DNA of 64,000 nt from Zanthoxylum bungeanum (Eukaryota > Streptophyta > Magnoliopsida > Sapindales > Rutaceae), in contig SKCR01033665.1 in the NCBI GenBank assembly GCA_019454045.1, positions 248,001 to 312,000 of the forward strand, read 5' to 3'. Below, one piece after another: positions 12,092 to 23,100 of this stretch. Position numbers and translations under genes: made by a program. The notes under the pieces are model-generated. The model was not told the origin of the DNA. It ran no database searches and saw only the letters and a list, made by a program, of their open reading frames with translations. The first letter of the stretch is position 1; each line of letters opens with the position of its first letter.

Positions 12092-12790
12092 TGACCGGCG
12101 TAAACACACACGTATAACGCAAGCACACGTATCGTTCAAGTAGTATAAAAATATCGATTCACGAGGACTTAATTCCTATTGTTGTTATTAATTGTTGAAT
12201 CTATTTATTTACAAATATCTAATTAAATGGAGAAGAGAATGATTGTTCGATTGGTTGAATGTGGTTTTCCTTAATTAAAATAAATAAAATAAACAAAAGA
12301 AAATACTAAGGAAAATAACAAAAGACTCAAAGATATAGGGTTGTGAATCTTTCTAATATCTTTTAAAAGATGAAGTGATTATTTTATGTTTGTGTAATAA
12401 ATTAGTTTACTAACCTGGAACACGAAATTATGCGAAAGCCTCTGTCGATGGTCAGACGCAAATACCCAGTTTAACCCAATTGAACCATATGTCTATGTCA
12501 ACCAAATTACCTAGATTCATTAAGTTTAAGTTCCAATTATGGCTACCCCGCCCGACAAGTATATGTCTATCCTGTAAGGAAATCTATTAAAGGGTTATAT
12601 ATCCTCAAGGAAGATCGTGGGCTATTAAGTCTAAGGCTGAAACCTAAAATTCCTTTGACAAGAAGCATTAAGCTTAAGACTAAATAAGTAAACATTTAAA
12701 TTACCCAAACTATAAAATAACCCCTTATAAACCGGTGATATTGGATTTCATCACAACCCCAGATAACTGGCTTAGTTACGACACATATTT
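12092..12790 (-). repeat. LTR fragment of the LOG-element family, reversed
   Basis: The first bases, TGACCGGCGTAAACACACAC, are the exact reverse complement of the LTR 3' end of the family at 2557 and 52599. Homology runs through the conserved U5/R portion (GATCGATATT, CCTCAAGGAAGATCGTG, CGACAGAGGC blocks) and fades near 12790. There is no primer site beside the end, so it is a 3' or solo LTR remnant. It lost its U3 where the Ogre-like gag region starts. Confidence 0.85.
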
Positions 12791-13004
12791 ACGGGTAGTA
12801 AAAACTTAAATGGTTCGAACAGGTAGACCAAATCAATGTCTATAGAAAATGCAGGATCAAATAAACTAGGAGGAACAACTTCATCATTCGCAGCATTGCC
12901 TTCTTCCTTGACCTACGGTTCTTCACTATCATCCCCTATCTCCATGTAAGAAGCTTGGTGGTTAAGGGTTTGGAGGACAAAAGTTTCGAGCAATCCAGAG
13001 TTGA

Positions 13005-14258
13005 TCATGTAGGTGGGTGGTGGAACGGAGTGGTAATTTGGTAGTGGGTTCCAATATGTATTGGGTTCCAATATGTGTTGGGTTGTTCTTTCTCTGGGTC
13101 GGGTATTTTGTGAGCATCGATGAGGTTTTGGATTTCATGCCTAAGGCGGGTGCAGTTGTCAGTTTCGTGGCCTCTCCTCTGATGGAAGTGACAATACAGG
13201 CTTAGGTCAAGGTTGGGTGGTATAGGATCTGGAAGTGGTTTAGGCTCTAAGGGTTTTAGGAGTCCTTGTCCCTTCAACTTCTCAAGCACCTTAGATAACG
13301 GCTTCCCCAGGTTAGAAAAATACCGGTTCTTGATGGCAGTAACCTCGGCAGTAGCGGGTTTAGTCTCAGAATGCCCCCCAAAAGTTCTTCTATTCTGGCC
13401 ATAAAACTTTCTGTTTTCAGCCTCCTCTTCTTCAATATCCATAACAGTCTCTCTCAACTGTCGGAAATCAGTAATCATGGAGGTCATCCTCCTCAGCTTA
13501 CCATAAATAGAGGGCTTTGTGCCTTTGATAATCATCTTAATTTGGTCTTTCTCTGAAGGCCGAGTCTGCATTTTCAGAAGCTGGCTTCTCCAGCGATCCA
13601 CATACTCTTTGAAACTTTCCTTTGGCTTCTGCTTAGTGTTCTCCAAATCATGGAGTGACAAGTCAATTTCTAAGTCTGTAACATACTGCTTCAGAAAAGC
13701 ATCAGCTAGTTCCCTCCAATCTTCCTTAACCTTCTTCTCAAGGCTATGATACCAAACCACAGGTGCCCCCTCGAGTGACATCCCAAACATCTGTTGGACT
13801 TGGCGCTGTGATAGGCCCACTGAACTCATGACTGAGACATATTGCTGCAGATGGACTCTCGGGTCTCCATTCCCATTAAACTTGGCCATGTCGGGCATTT
13901 TAAACTGAGCTGGCAGCTGTTCTCCGAAGGTCATTGCCTCATAATCTAACAACTCTTCATATTTACCCCTCATTTTGTGGGTAACTGTTTCAACTTGATC
14001 CCGAAGCTTCTGAAATTCTGCCTGAGACCCAATCACTCTGCCTGTTGCATGCTCTGTCATGTCATCATCAAAAGTGGGGATATCATCCCCCAACCCATTT
14101 GGAGGCTCCTCGCGCCTCACATTCTCAGAATTTCCCCCAGCACGGGGTACAGCCATATTTGCCATGGCAGTGGTCAAGGCTTGCAACTGTTCGGTAATCT
14201 TGGCGAAACAATTTTCCAACTGATCTATCCGGGATACCTCATTATCGGATGTACTCAT
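13005..14258 (-). CDS. gag: Retrotransposon Gag (Tat/Ogre type)
   Basis: Structural capsid/nucleocapsid protein of a Ty3/gypsy element, 417 codons without interruption from the ATG at 14258. Residues about 5-45 form a heptad-like helix. Residues about 120-270 carry the plant retrotransposon gag domain (FNGNGDPRVHLQQYV, then WYHSLEKKVKEDW and LKQYV). Near residue 355 is a CxFHxxxGHxTxxC zinc-binding motif followed by LRHEIQNLID, typical of Ogre/Tat Gag. The stop at 13005 looks like a frameshift: the next 100 bp leftward continue in another frame (PPTYMINSGLLE) and then hit a stop near 12913. It is the best preserved coding sequence in the window, but no pol accompanies it. Confidence 0.85.
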   Translation of the reverse strand: MSTSDNEVSRIDQLENCFAKITEQLQALTTAMANMAVPRAGGNSENVRREEPPNGLGDDIPTFDDDMTEHATGRVIGSQAEFQKLRDQVETVTHKMRGKYEELLDYEAMTFGEQLPAQFKMPDMAKFNGNGDPRVHLQQYVSVMSSVGLSQRQVQQMFGMSLEGAPVVWYHSLEKKVKEDWRELADAFLKQYVTDLEIDLSLHDLENTKQKPKESFKEYVDRWRSQLLKMQTRPSEKDQIKMIIKGTKPSIYGKLRRMTSMITDFRQLRETVMDIEEEEAENRKFYGQNRRTFGGHSETKPATAEVTAIKNRYFSNLGKPLSKVLEKLKGQGLLKPLEPKPLPDPIPPNLDLSLYCHFHQRRGHETDNCTRLRHEIQNLIDAHKIPDPEKEQPNTYWNPIHIGTHYQITTPFHHPPT

Positions 14259-15237
14259 ATCTGTTACCGGTCTTTTGGTGAGTCTTCCCTCTTCCCTAAC
14301 CTAACGGGAATCTATGATGGCTTTTAAGACAAAATGGGGTTAACCTGGTGCATGTATGCATGAGGTGCAAGTGATGCATGAGATGCATGCGATACAAGAA
14401 ATATATCAACTCATTAAAATTTTCACACAAATCGGCTCATCATCATTTTAGAAGCTTTCGGGCTAACTGTCGTAGGAGTGAACTCGTCCCAGTTTAAATG
14501 GCCCAACAAGTTCACATCTCATGGCAAGGAGCCCAACTAAATCCAAATGGTAATGTTCCGAACACAAGCACAAAGTGGCCCATCAACACTTAGAAGCCTT
14601 TGGCCCAATCGTCATAAAATATGTTCTTGTCCCAGTTTAAATGGCCCAGCAAGTCCGCATTTCTGGCAATGGTCCAACTGCATCCAAATGAGGATGGTCC
14701 ACAAGCACATACTCAAGGAAATAATTGTTACTTTAACCATACAACCCCGGTCTATGGGTGGGTTCATAAGAGTGTAGACAAAGGCTCTCATCGGCGAAGG
14801 ATGGCCCACAACTAGGTCTCCCCAATCAAGGTTTCGAGCGACCAAGTGAGCGCACCCTTTTTTTATACACTAAGGTACGTGCCAATGAGCTATGGTATGT
14901 GACTGACTGTCAAATGGATTTCTCGTTGTAGATTCCCCAGAGGGAAGGTGGAGCGAGGCTCACTTAAATACCCAAGCCTCTTAGGCTCTTATCGCTTGGT
15001 GTCAGGAATAAACAACGAGTCCTCCAAATTAGTCCATCACAATAGGCTTCGAGTAGATGGCTATATAGGTGCCTTCACAGCTTTTCCTTCTAGAAAGGTA
15101 GTGAATGAAGGAAGACACCAAACCATTACCTAGCCTTAAAATTCCTTTGATTAAACCCCCATTTTATCCACTATAGACACGGTCAATTAAAACATAAATC
15201 CAAACATTACAAGACAATATTTCGGGGCCGATTCTCT
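14259..15237 (-). other. 5' leader of the Ogre/Tat-like element
   Basis: Untranslated region between primer site and gag. It has a roughly 110-bp direct duplication: blocks at about 14450-14550 and 14560-14670 share the CCTTTGGCCCAA and GTCCCAGTTTAAATGGCCCA motifs. Short reading frames occur on both strands, none convincing. Confidence 0.6.
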
Positions 15238-15256
15238 ATCCCCAGTGGAGTCGCCA
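15238..15256 (-). other. Primer binding site, tRNA-Arg type
   Basis: On the minus strand this is TGGCGACTCCACTGGGGAT, nineteen bases matching, as I recall it, the complement of the 3' end of a plant tRNA-Arg. This primer is characteristic of Ogre elements, and the site directly abuts the LTR edge at 15257. Confidence 0.85.
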
Positions 15257-15845
15257 TACTCCGGGACACATGATCTGGGGCGACGCATGCTGTCCCAAGC
15301 TCGCGGCCCGGTTGGGAGTATGGAGTAGCCACGGGGGACTAAACCAGAGAATAATGGAGTCGCCACCCGGTGTGAACCGGGAAAATGAGATTTAAGGCCG
15401 CACTCACCCCTCGCAAGGGAAGACCTCAAACCGTTGGGTTTGGAATGGTCTCTTACTTATGTCACTTGTAATGAAAGGATTTTTGTAATAATTTAATCAT
15501 GCCTAAGTAACACTCATTTCCAAGAGTATCATGCTTCTAAATCCACATGCATGAAATTAATCATCACAACATGCAACATCACATGGCAATCTCACAAACA
15601 TTTCTCAATCATATGATAGGGAAAACTAAGAACAACCTAATCATGCTTGAGTATTATCTCATGAATATATTAACCAAATAACATGCTAACAGCCTAATCA
15701 TGCTTGAATATCATCCCAAGAACACATCGAATAGATAAATACAGGAATACAAATAATATGATTGGCTACATAATGCAAGGGAGATCACCTAAAAGGCAGT
15801 TGTGCATGAAATATGATGAGACAAACTTAGTTCAGTGTGTGCGAG

Positions 15846-16060
15846 TTCGTGTAGCGTTCGTAAACGCGTTCGAACGGTAAACAGAAGGTTCGCGTTCGTG
15901 TAGCGTTTGATAACGCATTCGAACGGATCCAGACCTGATGAAACAAAATTCATGTGTGTTCGAGTAGCGTTTGTAAAATGCGTTCGAACGGGAAATAGAA
16001 GGTTCGTGTTCGTATAGCGTTCGATAACGCGTTCGAATGGGAACAGACCTGATGCACAAA
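15846..16060 (-). repeat. Two-copy ~110-bp repeat with GCGTTCGAACG palindromes
   Basis: Blocks at about 15846-15952 and 15957-16062 each contain GTTCGTGTAGCGTT...CGTTCGAACGG twice and end in CAGACCTGATG. TTCGAA cores also recur near the LTR right end (17897-17967). Confidence 0.75.
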
Positions 16061-16099
16061 ATGTGACGCAATACATACATAAAAAGCAAATAGCGAAAT

Positions 16100-16735
16100 A
16101 CGAAGCGCGGCGAAGCATCGTGGCGAAGGATTTTAACCTCTTCAATTAGAGGACCTTTCATCACACTTACTAAGCCTAAGCGCTTATCTCAATGCATATA
16201 AAAATAAAGACAATAACCTTAGACTTCATGTACCCGATTGAACACATCTTACATTCAACCGAATATACGTTAATCGGCGCGGCAAAGCATCATGGTAAAG
16301 GATTTTAACCTCTTCAATTAGAGGACCTTTCATCGTACTTACTAAGCCCATGCGCTCGATCACATCATGCATACAAAAATAAAGACAAAAACCTTAGACT
16401 TCATGTACCCGATTGAACACATCTTACATTCAACCGAATATACGTTAATCGGCGCGACAAAGCATCATGGTAAAGGATTTTAACCTCTTCAATTAGAGGA
16501 CCTTTCATCGTATTTACTAAGCCCATGCGCTCGATCACATCATGCATACAAAAATAAAGACAATCATATCAAACTTAGTATATCTGATTGAACATATCTT
16601 ATATCCAACCGAACACACATCAACCGGCGCGGCAAAGCATCGTGGTAAAGGATTTTAACCCCTCCAAATATGGGACCATTAATCCGACTTACTAAGCCCA
16701 TGCACTTGATTGAATCATGCATACAAAAGTAACAT
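16100..16735 (-). repeat. ~175-bp tandem repeat array inside the LTR
   Basis: Three full units and one partial unit with landmarks GGCGCGGCAAAGCATC at about 16103, 16276, 16451 and 16626, giving a period near 175 bp. Each has GGATTTTAACC, a CCTTTCATCGTA-like block and AAGCCCATGCGCTCGAT. The last unit is the most diverged. This monomer length is in the usual plant satellite range. Confidence 0.88.
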
Positions 16736-16807
16736 GCAGAATTCAAATAACGAAAAATAAATAAACCGAAGCAACATAAAACAAAAGAGTGTGCCGTTTA
16801 CTCAAGT

Positions 16808-16915
16808 GGTACGTGGAGTTGTATCCCGAGTACAGATCATACTACCGTCCATTCGGAATCGGCTATGAAATTTATGTCTGGGTTTCCATCCTATATACCA
16901 CAAGAGGCGACACAT
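16808..16915 (+). repeat. ~100-bp module, inverted copy at 18880-18978, direct relative at 48226-48332
   Basis: Begins GTACGTGGAGTTGTATCCCG and ends near CATCCTATATACCACA. The segment at 18880-18978 is its reverse complement with modest divergence. The segment at 48226-48332 is a more diverged copy in the same orientation. Two of the three lie in Tat-like LTRs. Confidence 0.8.
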
Positions 16916-17594
16916 TTTCCATTTCATTCAAGCCACAACATGCATCCACAAACGACTCTCATGCGAATAGAATTCAATAAACAATCAAAAGACGAATATA
17001 AACTAATGAGAAAAGTGCCCTCAGGTCTAACCTTTTAAATCACCTCTCGGATGTACGGTACACGATCACCAGAAGGGTGGATGCTCCGCAACTCTTCCGG
17101 TTCACTGGTTCACTGCTCTCGTTCGTTGTCTTACTGTTTTAAGTCGTCGTTCTCCATCTTTTGCTGCTGTTTGGCCTCCGTTTTGCTGCTGTTTCCTCTG
17201 TATTTTCCACTCACTGTTCAGGTCACTGTTTTGGCGTGCATGGCTGCTGTTTTTGGGGTTTTTTGGTGCAGTTTTGTGTGGTTATTTCAAGGATTATAAG
17301 TGCAGTTTTTATGTTACTGCAGTTCGATTTTTGGTTGTAATTTTCGGTGGTGGAGGGCTGCTGTTTGTGTGTTTTTAGGGCTGATGTATGCGTGTTTTAA
17401 GGCTGCTGTATGGGCAATTTTTCGGTGATACGAGGTTGCTAAATGGAGGTATGATTTTCGGTGATTAGGGGAATGAGATGAAGAGAATTTTTGTGTTATT
17501 TCTTTGTAGTAGGCGTGAACTTCTAGGGTTTCTTGCTGTGATTTTCGTGTGAGTTTTGTGTATGAGCTAGCTTAGAGGAGGGTGGTGAATGGTT

Positions 17595-17605
17595 CTTTTT
17601 ATAGG
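17595..17605 (-). promoter_or_regulatory. TATA box of the Ogre-like LTR
   Basis: The minus strand reads CCTATAAAAAG, the only strong TATA box in the LTR in that orientation. Transcription would start about 30 bp to the left and proceed towards gag. Confidence 0.6.
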
Positions 17606-18110
17606 CAAAGGCTAGGGTTTCTAGGTAAGGAAGAGAATCAAGTAAATAAGGGAGATATTTTGATTGGTTTATGAAAGGAAGGGATCTTGTGTAATTGGTG
17701 GGTGAATATCTTAATTAGGGAGTTAAAATATTTGATTGATTTTAATGTTTATTTTAATTTGGTATGTGATTTTTAGATTTGTTTTGATTTCACCATGTGT
17801 TAAATATGTGTTTTAAGTGGGCTTGGGCGTGTGGGCCAAGGCTTGGGCGAATTGGGCTTGATGTGAGGCTAGCAGCAAAACCATAATTACCGACACCGTT
17901 CGAACGCCTCCTCGAACACGACACGAACGCCCGCAATCTGTTTGGATTTCGAACGTATACACGAACGCAGCACGAACGAAAACAGTGAACCTTGTTTATT
18001 CTGAATTTCCCCTTCCGATATCCGTTTTCCGTGACCTCCGTGACTTAAAAGGTAGTGTCTCCAAATGAGACTCATCATAAGGACTTATATGCAAAAATGC
18101 AGTGCCTACA

Positions 18111-18760
18111 TCAAGCTAAGTTTGAACATATACTTGTGATGATTGATGACCTCGATGAGAGGAATAGAGGTCTAGTTGATAGAATCAAAATCTTAGAAAC
18201 AGAATTTGAAGATTCTAGAACCCAGTTGTTTGCATTTTCTAGTGGGAATAAAAAACTAGATCGCATGTTAGGGATTAGCTTTGATCCTAATTACGATAAG
18301 GCATCATCATCTAGAACTGTGTATGTCCCTCCTAAACATTACTTAAGCAAGAAGCATATTGAGTGCAGTCATGTGATTCCTCTTGATGTTCCTCGTTCTG
18401 TGACCTAACCTCGATATAAAGGTATGGTGGGTAAACCTCACTCTCATCCGAGGTTTGTGCATGTATGCCATCATTGTGGCAAGGTATGACACATTAGGCC
18501 TAAGTGCATTATGCTGCCCAAACATAAGAAAAGGCCCAAGAGTGTGTCACCTAGATTTGATTCCTCAAATCTAATATCTCAAGTTTCTGCACTAACTAAA
18601 CAGACGTAAATTATTAGTGAGAAACTTGTTGTGTTGACTAGGAATTCTCAAAAGGAAGAGATTTCTAGAAAGGTTTGGGTGAGGAAGCAAGATGACTTCC
18701 CATCTACTTCTGAATGTCTTGATAGGCATGATGAGAGTGTATTTCGGTGTAACTCTTCTT
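18111..18760 (+). pseudogene. Sirevirus-like (Ty1/copia) gag-pol junction fragment
   Basis: The coding frame becomes convincing right after the Ogre LTR edge. A coiled-coil-like stretch (DLDERNRGLVDRIKILE, 18148-18198) leads to a basic linker, then a zinc knuckle at 18466-18507 of the form CHHCGKV-stop-HIRPKC. The TGA replaces the expected glycine codon. Residues after it (about 18520-18760) are Ser/Lys-rich with another stop at 18607. Upstream gag is missing, cut by the Ogre LTR. The match to Sireviruses rests on the linker plus knuckle and on the polypurine tracts downstream. Confidence 0.65.
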
Positions 18761-20374
18761 AGAAGTTGCATTTATTTTCCCATTGCATGTGTGTGTGCGT
18801 GTGTTTTATGTTTTTGCACGTTTATTTTCTTTTCACTGCATATGGGTGTGTGTGTTTTGTTTTTGTTATATGTCCCTTGGTATATGGGATAGAAACCCAG
18901 ACATAAATTGCATAGCTGATTCCAAATAGACGGTAGTATGATCTGCACTCGGGATACAACTCCACGTACCATTGGATATTGACAAGCCTTGTTGTGTCTT
19001 TACATTTTTTTTATGTGCGTGTTAAAACGAGAAAAAAAATAGAAAATGAAAAAGACTAAAAATATTTTTTCCTGGCTTGTCAGAGTATGAAAAGCTTTTT
19101 GCATGTGATCCTGGTATGTAGGATATATGTTTATGCATGTGTAATATTCTTTTAGTTTTCTTGATACTCTATATGCATAAGTGTATGTGATAAAAACCCT
19201 TAGAATATCTTGTGCTTGCACTTCACATACACGTTTTTATAATTGTCAAGACTTGGTCATATGTATGAGTTTTTGGATGACAATCTAATCTCTACCATAC
19301 TTTGCTCACTAAATAGTATGACCTTTGACTAGATAACCTTGTGCTATCTCCTAATAACAAAAATAATAATAATAAAAAAATTACATGAGTCTCAAATGTA
19401 AAAGAGCCAATGGGCCAAAATTCAAAAGATAAGGGTAAAAACCCTTCACTCGAAAGAGTTTTTATTTATGAGCTCATGATATTTAGGGGGAGAATAACAT
19501 AGCATGCAAACAATGTTGTTAATTTTCAGATACTAGTGGTGTTGGGGTTGAACACATATTTTGTGGACTTGGTTTGTTAAGAGATGAGATTTATTTAGCT
19601 GTGTCCCGCTAATAAAATAAGGTCTTAAGCCTTAATTTGTTGTGCACTTATTTTTTACGTAAGTACTTGCTATGCTTTGGTGTTTAAGTTATATGCATGC
19701 GTGTAGTATTTAGCAAAATTTAAAATAATGCATTTTATTTCATGTCATAAACAGCTGAGTACTGACTGGGTATTATTGTACTTGCTTGAAGTACTGTTAT
19801 AGTCATTTTTTACCTCATCGTGTGCCTGTGTATGCTTCAAGTTTTTGCATTGCATATTTATGAATGTTTACTTCCCGTATGATTTTGTGCTAACTTAGTA
19901 GAGCTATTAATGAGGGGGAGTAATTATTGTTTGCATATACTCTTGCATTTGTTGTTTATCTTGGTACCTTCACCCTTTATCATTTCGTGACAAAAATGGG
20001 GAGAATAATATATGGTAGAGTAGTAGAGAGTGGTAGTATATCTATCTGATATCTCCATTGTAAGGGGATTAATATTAAGGGGGAGTAGGATATCTACTAT
20101 CTATGTATACTAGAATAAATTTTATTGCTGTTTTATCTGTTTTTTATAATTCTTGTGTTTTTCACGGTATATTATTGTTTGTGGGTGTTTCAGGTAAACA
20201 GGTTATTTACTGAGGTGGCACTGAATTCATGACTACTTGGTTAGGTATTAGATCGATTCTTAATATAATAATTCATTATCGTGATGGTTGTCAGTTGGCT
20301 ATTTTCTTTTTGGGTATTTTACCGTAGCCTTTGTATTAGGTAGTGTTTTATCTCGAAATTCCAAATGGGGAGAT
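18761..20374 (+). other. Non-coding 3' region of Sirevirus-like remnant with multiple polypurine tracts
   Basis: No protease, integrase or RT is present between the zinc-knuckle fragment and the LTR, so pol is deleted. Purine-rich GGGGGAG-type tracts recur at about 19483, 19913, 19995 and 20079, and the functional-looking one (AAATGGGGAGATT) abuts the LTR at 20375. Repeated polypurine tracts are a described trait of Sireviruses. The segment 18880-18978 is an inverted copy of an Ogre LTR module. Confidence 0.6.
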
Positions 20375-20829
20375 TGTTAGTTCCATTTTTACTGGCAACA
20401 TTCGTAACAAAACAAGTTCAATTGAGTTGTAATAAGTCTTGAAGATCTCGGAGCAATTGGACAAGTATTTGGACAAAATCCGATGGAGTTATCCGAGTGA
20501 TGTTCACTCTTTTGAATATTCTAGAAGATTTAGAGCTCTAATTGACATGAGGTCAGTTGCATTGGAAAGTAGACTCGAAGACGATCGTGTACATATAAAG
20601 AAAACATGAGGAATACCTTGAGTTCTTACAATCTAGAGGTATTAATGTCGGTGGAGTTTCCGCCATAGGTCTTTTACCACCGCTGTAAGTTATTCTCTAT
20701 TATAGTAGATTTGGGCCGGTAGTCGAGATACCCGGAGTGGATTTTTACTCGCACAAGTTTTCCACTTTGTCAATAAATTATATGTGTTGACTTTGTGTTT
20801 GTTGAATTATTTTCTGCATTGTTTTAACA
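20375..20829 (+). repeat. Putative 3' LTR of the Sirevirus-like remnant
   Basis: Follows GGGGAGATT directly, starts TGTTAGTTCC and can end at TTTTAACA (455 bp). A TATA-like CATATAAAG lies near 20589. The right edge is chosen only from the CA end, so its position is uncertain. Confidence 0.5.
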
Positions 20830-20959
20830 TTTTACATTAATATTTTATTGATGTTAGAATAAGGGGTGCTTGTTGGGAAATTCATAGTAACAGTAATTAA
20901 GACTTGTCTTAATTATTGTGTTAAATTCCGCATAAGATCATAACTTAGGATAATTACGA

Positions 20960-21592
20960 GTTTTCAGTTCCAATCATGAAATTATTCATGAAACTACTGC
21001 TCCTTATTCACCTCAACAAAACGGGATTGTTGAACGTAAAAACCGAACGTTGAAGGAAATGATGAATGTCATGTTGACAAGCTCTGGTTTACCTTAGAAC
21101 TTATGAGGGGAAGCCTTACTTTCCGCCAACTACATTCTGAACAAGCTACCTCACAGAAAATTGGACAAGGCACCATATGAATTGTGGAAAAGTCACGTAC
21201 CATCCTACAAATATCTGAAATTGTGGGGGTGTCTCGCCAAAGTGATGGTTCCTAAACCTAAGAATGTTAGAATATGACGCAAGACTGCGGATTGTATATT
21301 CATTGGATATGCTCACAACAGTAATGTGCGTATCGATTCTTGGTACATAAGTCTGAAATTCCAGACATCAATCCAAATATGATAATTGAGTCAAGAAATG
21401 CGACATTTTTTGAAGAGACATTTCCTTGTAAGGAATGACAAAGAACAGAGTCTCTCAAAAGAACTATTGATATTATTAAAGGCAGTGATCAAGTTAACCA
21501 AGAATCAGATCAACATGAAAACATTAAGGAAAATGAACCCAGACGTAGCAAAAGAGCTTGAACGTCTAAGTTATTTGGACCTGATTTTCTGA
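20960..21592 (+). pseudogene. Copia integrase C-terminal part
   Basis: Translation shows APYSPQQNGIVERKNRT (20995-21045), the conserved end of the retroviral-type integrase core with its catalytic Glu, then YELWKSHVPSYKYLKLWGC (21176-21232) as in copia integrases. In-frame stops at about 21096, 21275 and 21380 disable it. The following 68-codon open stretch (21386-21592) corresponds to the variable linker before RT. Confidence 0.8.
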
Positions 21593-21607
21593 CATACTTG
21601 TTAGAAA

Positions 21608-22525
21608 ATGAGCCTCAAAGCTATAAAAGAAGCATTGTCTTCGCCGGAGGCACCTTTGTGGAAAGAGGCTATTAATAGTGAGATTGATATTATCCTACAA
21701 AACCATACTTGGGAGTTGGTTGATCTTCCTCCAGGTTGTAAGCCACTAGGCTACAAATGGATATTCAAACGGAAGATGAAATTAGATGGATCAATAGATA
21801 AGTACAAGGCAAGACTTGTCATAAAAGGTTGTAGACAAAAGGAAGGCATTGATTACTTTGATACCTATTCACCAGTGACTCGTATCACGTCAATAAGAAT
21901 GCTCATAGCCATAGCAACAATATTTGGTCTTGAAATACATCAAATGGATGTGAAGACGACATTCTTAAATGGTGAACTAGATGAAGAGATTTACATGGAA
22001 CAACCAGAAGGTTTCAATGTTCCTGGACAAGAACAGAAGATGTGCAAACTTGTAAAATCTTTATAGGGATTAAAACAAACACCTAAACAATGGCATGAAA
22101 AATTTGACAAATAGATGTTGTCAAGTATGTTCAAAATCAACGAGTGTGATATGTGTGTATAGATCAAATCAACTCAAAAAAGTTATGTCATTATGTCTCT
22201 ACGTAGAAGATATGCTGATAATTGATAGTAATCATGAGATGATTCAGTCTACCAAGAAAGTATTGACCATCAAATTTGATATGAAAGATTTAGGAGAAGC
22301 TGATGTGATTTTAAGAATTAAGATTACCAGAACATTAGAGGGGTATATATTATCCCAGACTCATTATGTTGAGAAGATACTTGAGAAATATAATAAAGGA
22401 GATCTAAATGTGGCTATAACTCTTGTAGACCTAAATCTTCATTTATCAATAAATACTGGCTCAAGCGTATCACAAGAGAATCATCAAAAGTCTGATGTAT
22501 CTCACAAATTGCACACGACCTGATA
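21608..22525 (+). pseudogene. Copia reverse transcriptase
   Basis: An open stretch of 152 codons (21608-22066) contains WELVDLPPGCKPLGYKWIFK, the LVIKGCRQKEGIDYFDTYSP block and the catalytic-Asp block LEIHQMDVKTTFLNGELDEE. After a stop and a frame change, the second catalytic motif reads LYVEDM (22197-22214) instead of the usual YVDD. The thumb-like part follows to about 22520. Stops at 22064 and 22114 and the altered motif make it inactive. Confidence 0.9.
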
Positions 22526-22602
22526 TCGCTTAAGCTGTAAATAGGCTTAGCAGATATACGAGCAATCCATGACATAACCACTGAAAAACCATAGTAAGAC
22601 TT

Positions 22603-23100
22603 TTGAAGTATCTGAGAGAAACTTCAAAATATGGTTTGTATTATACAAGATATCATGTTGTTCTAGTGAGATACAACGATGCTAATTGGATATCTCATAT
22701 AGTGGATTCCAAATCTACGAGTGGATTTATTTTTACACTTGGTGGTGCAGCCATGTCATGGAAATCCTCGATGCAAATTTGTATTATTTGGTCTACTATT
22801 GAATCAGAGTTCATAGCATTACACAAAACACCGGAAGAAGCGGAATGGCTTCGAAATTTCCTAGAGGATATTCCAAATTGGCCCAAACCAGTGCCAGCGA
22901 TAAACATACATTGTGATAGTCAATCAACCATTGGGAGAGCCCAAAATACAATGTATAATGGTAAGTCTCGACACATACATCGCAGACATAATACCATGCG
23001 ACAACTACTCTAAAGTGGCATAATTTCGATAGATTATGTCAAATCGAAGGAAAACCTAGAGAATCCACTTACTAAAGGTTTACCTAGAGAGCAAGTTGAG
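22603..23100 (+). pseudogene. Copia RNase H
   Basis: Contains [12 protein letters not shown], then [19 protein letters not shown], then [27 protein letters not shown] and [12 protein letters not shown] followed by SRHIHRRHN: the standard order of copia RNase H. A stop near 23011 separates the last piece, YVKSKENLENPLTKGL (23035-23082). Frameshifted relative to the RT. Confidence 0.9.

Larger units (their letters stand above)
12800..18110 (-). mobile_element. Ogre/Tat-like Ty3/gypsy element, 5' half, minus strand
   Basis: From right to left it reads 5' LTR (15257-18110), tRNA-Arg primer site (15238-15256), leader (14259-15237), gag (13005-14258) and a short stretch downstream of gag that breaks at about 12800. 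Protease, RT, RNase H, integrase and the 3' LTR are absent. The LTR is joined directly to Sirevirus-like coding sequence at 18111. Confidence 0.82.
15257..18110 (-). repeat. 5' LTR of the Ogre/Tat-like element
   Basis: About 2.85 kb, from the edge of the tRNA-Arg primer site to the terminal CA of GCAGTGCCTACA (TGTAGGCACTGC on the minus strand). The right end resembles the LTR edge at 48957 of another Tat-like element (GAGACTCATCAT...AAAAATG block). Inside are a two-copy repeat rich in TTCGAACG (about 15846-16060), a 175-bp tandem array (16100-16735) and a promoter with TATA box on the minus strand near 17600. Confidence 0.78.
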
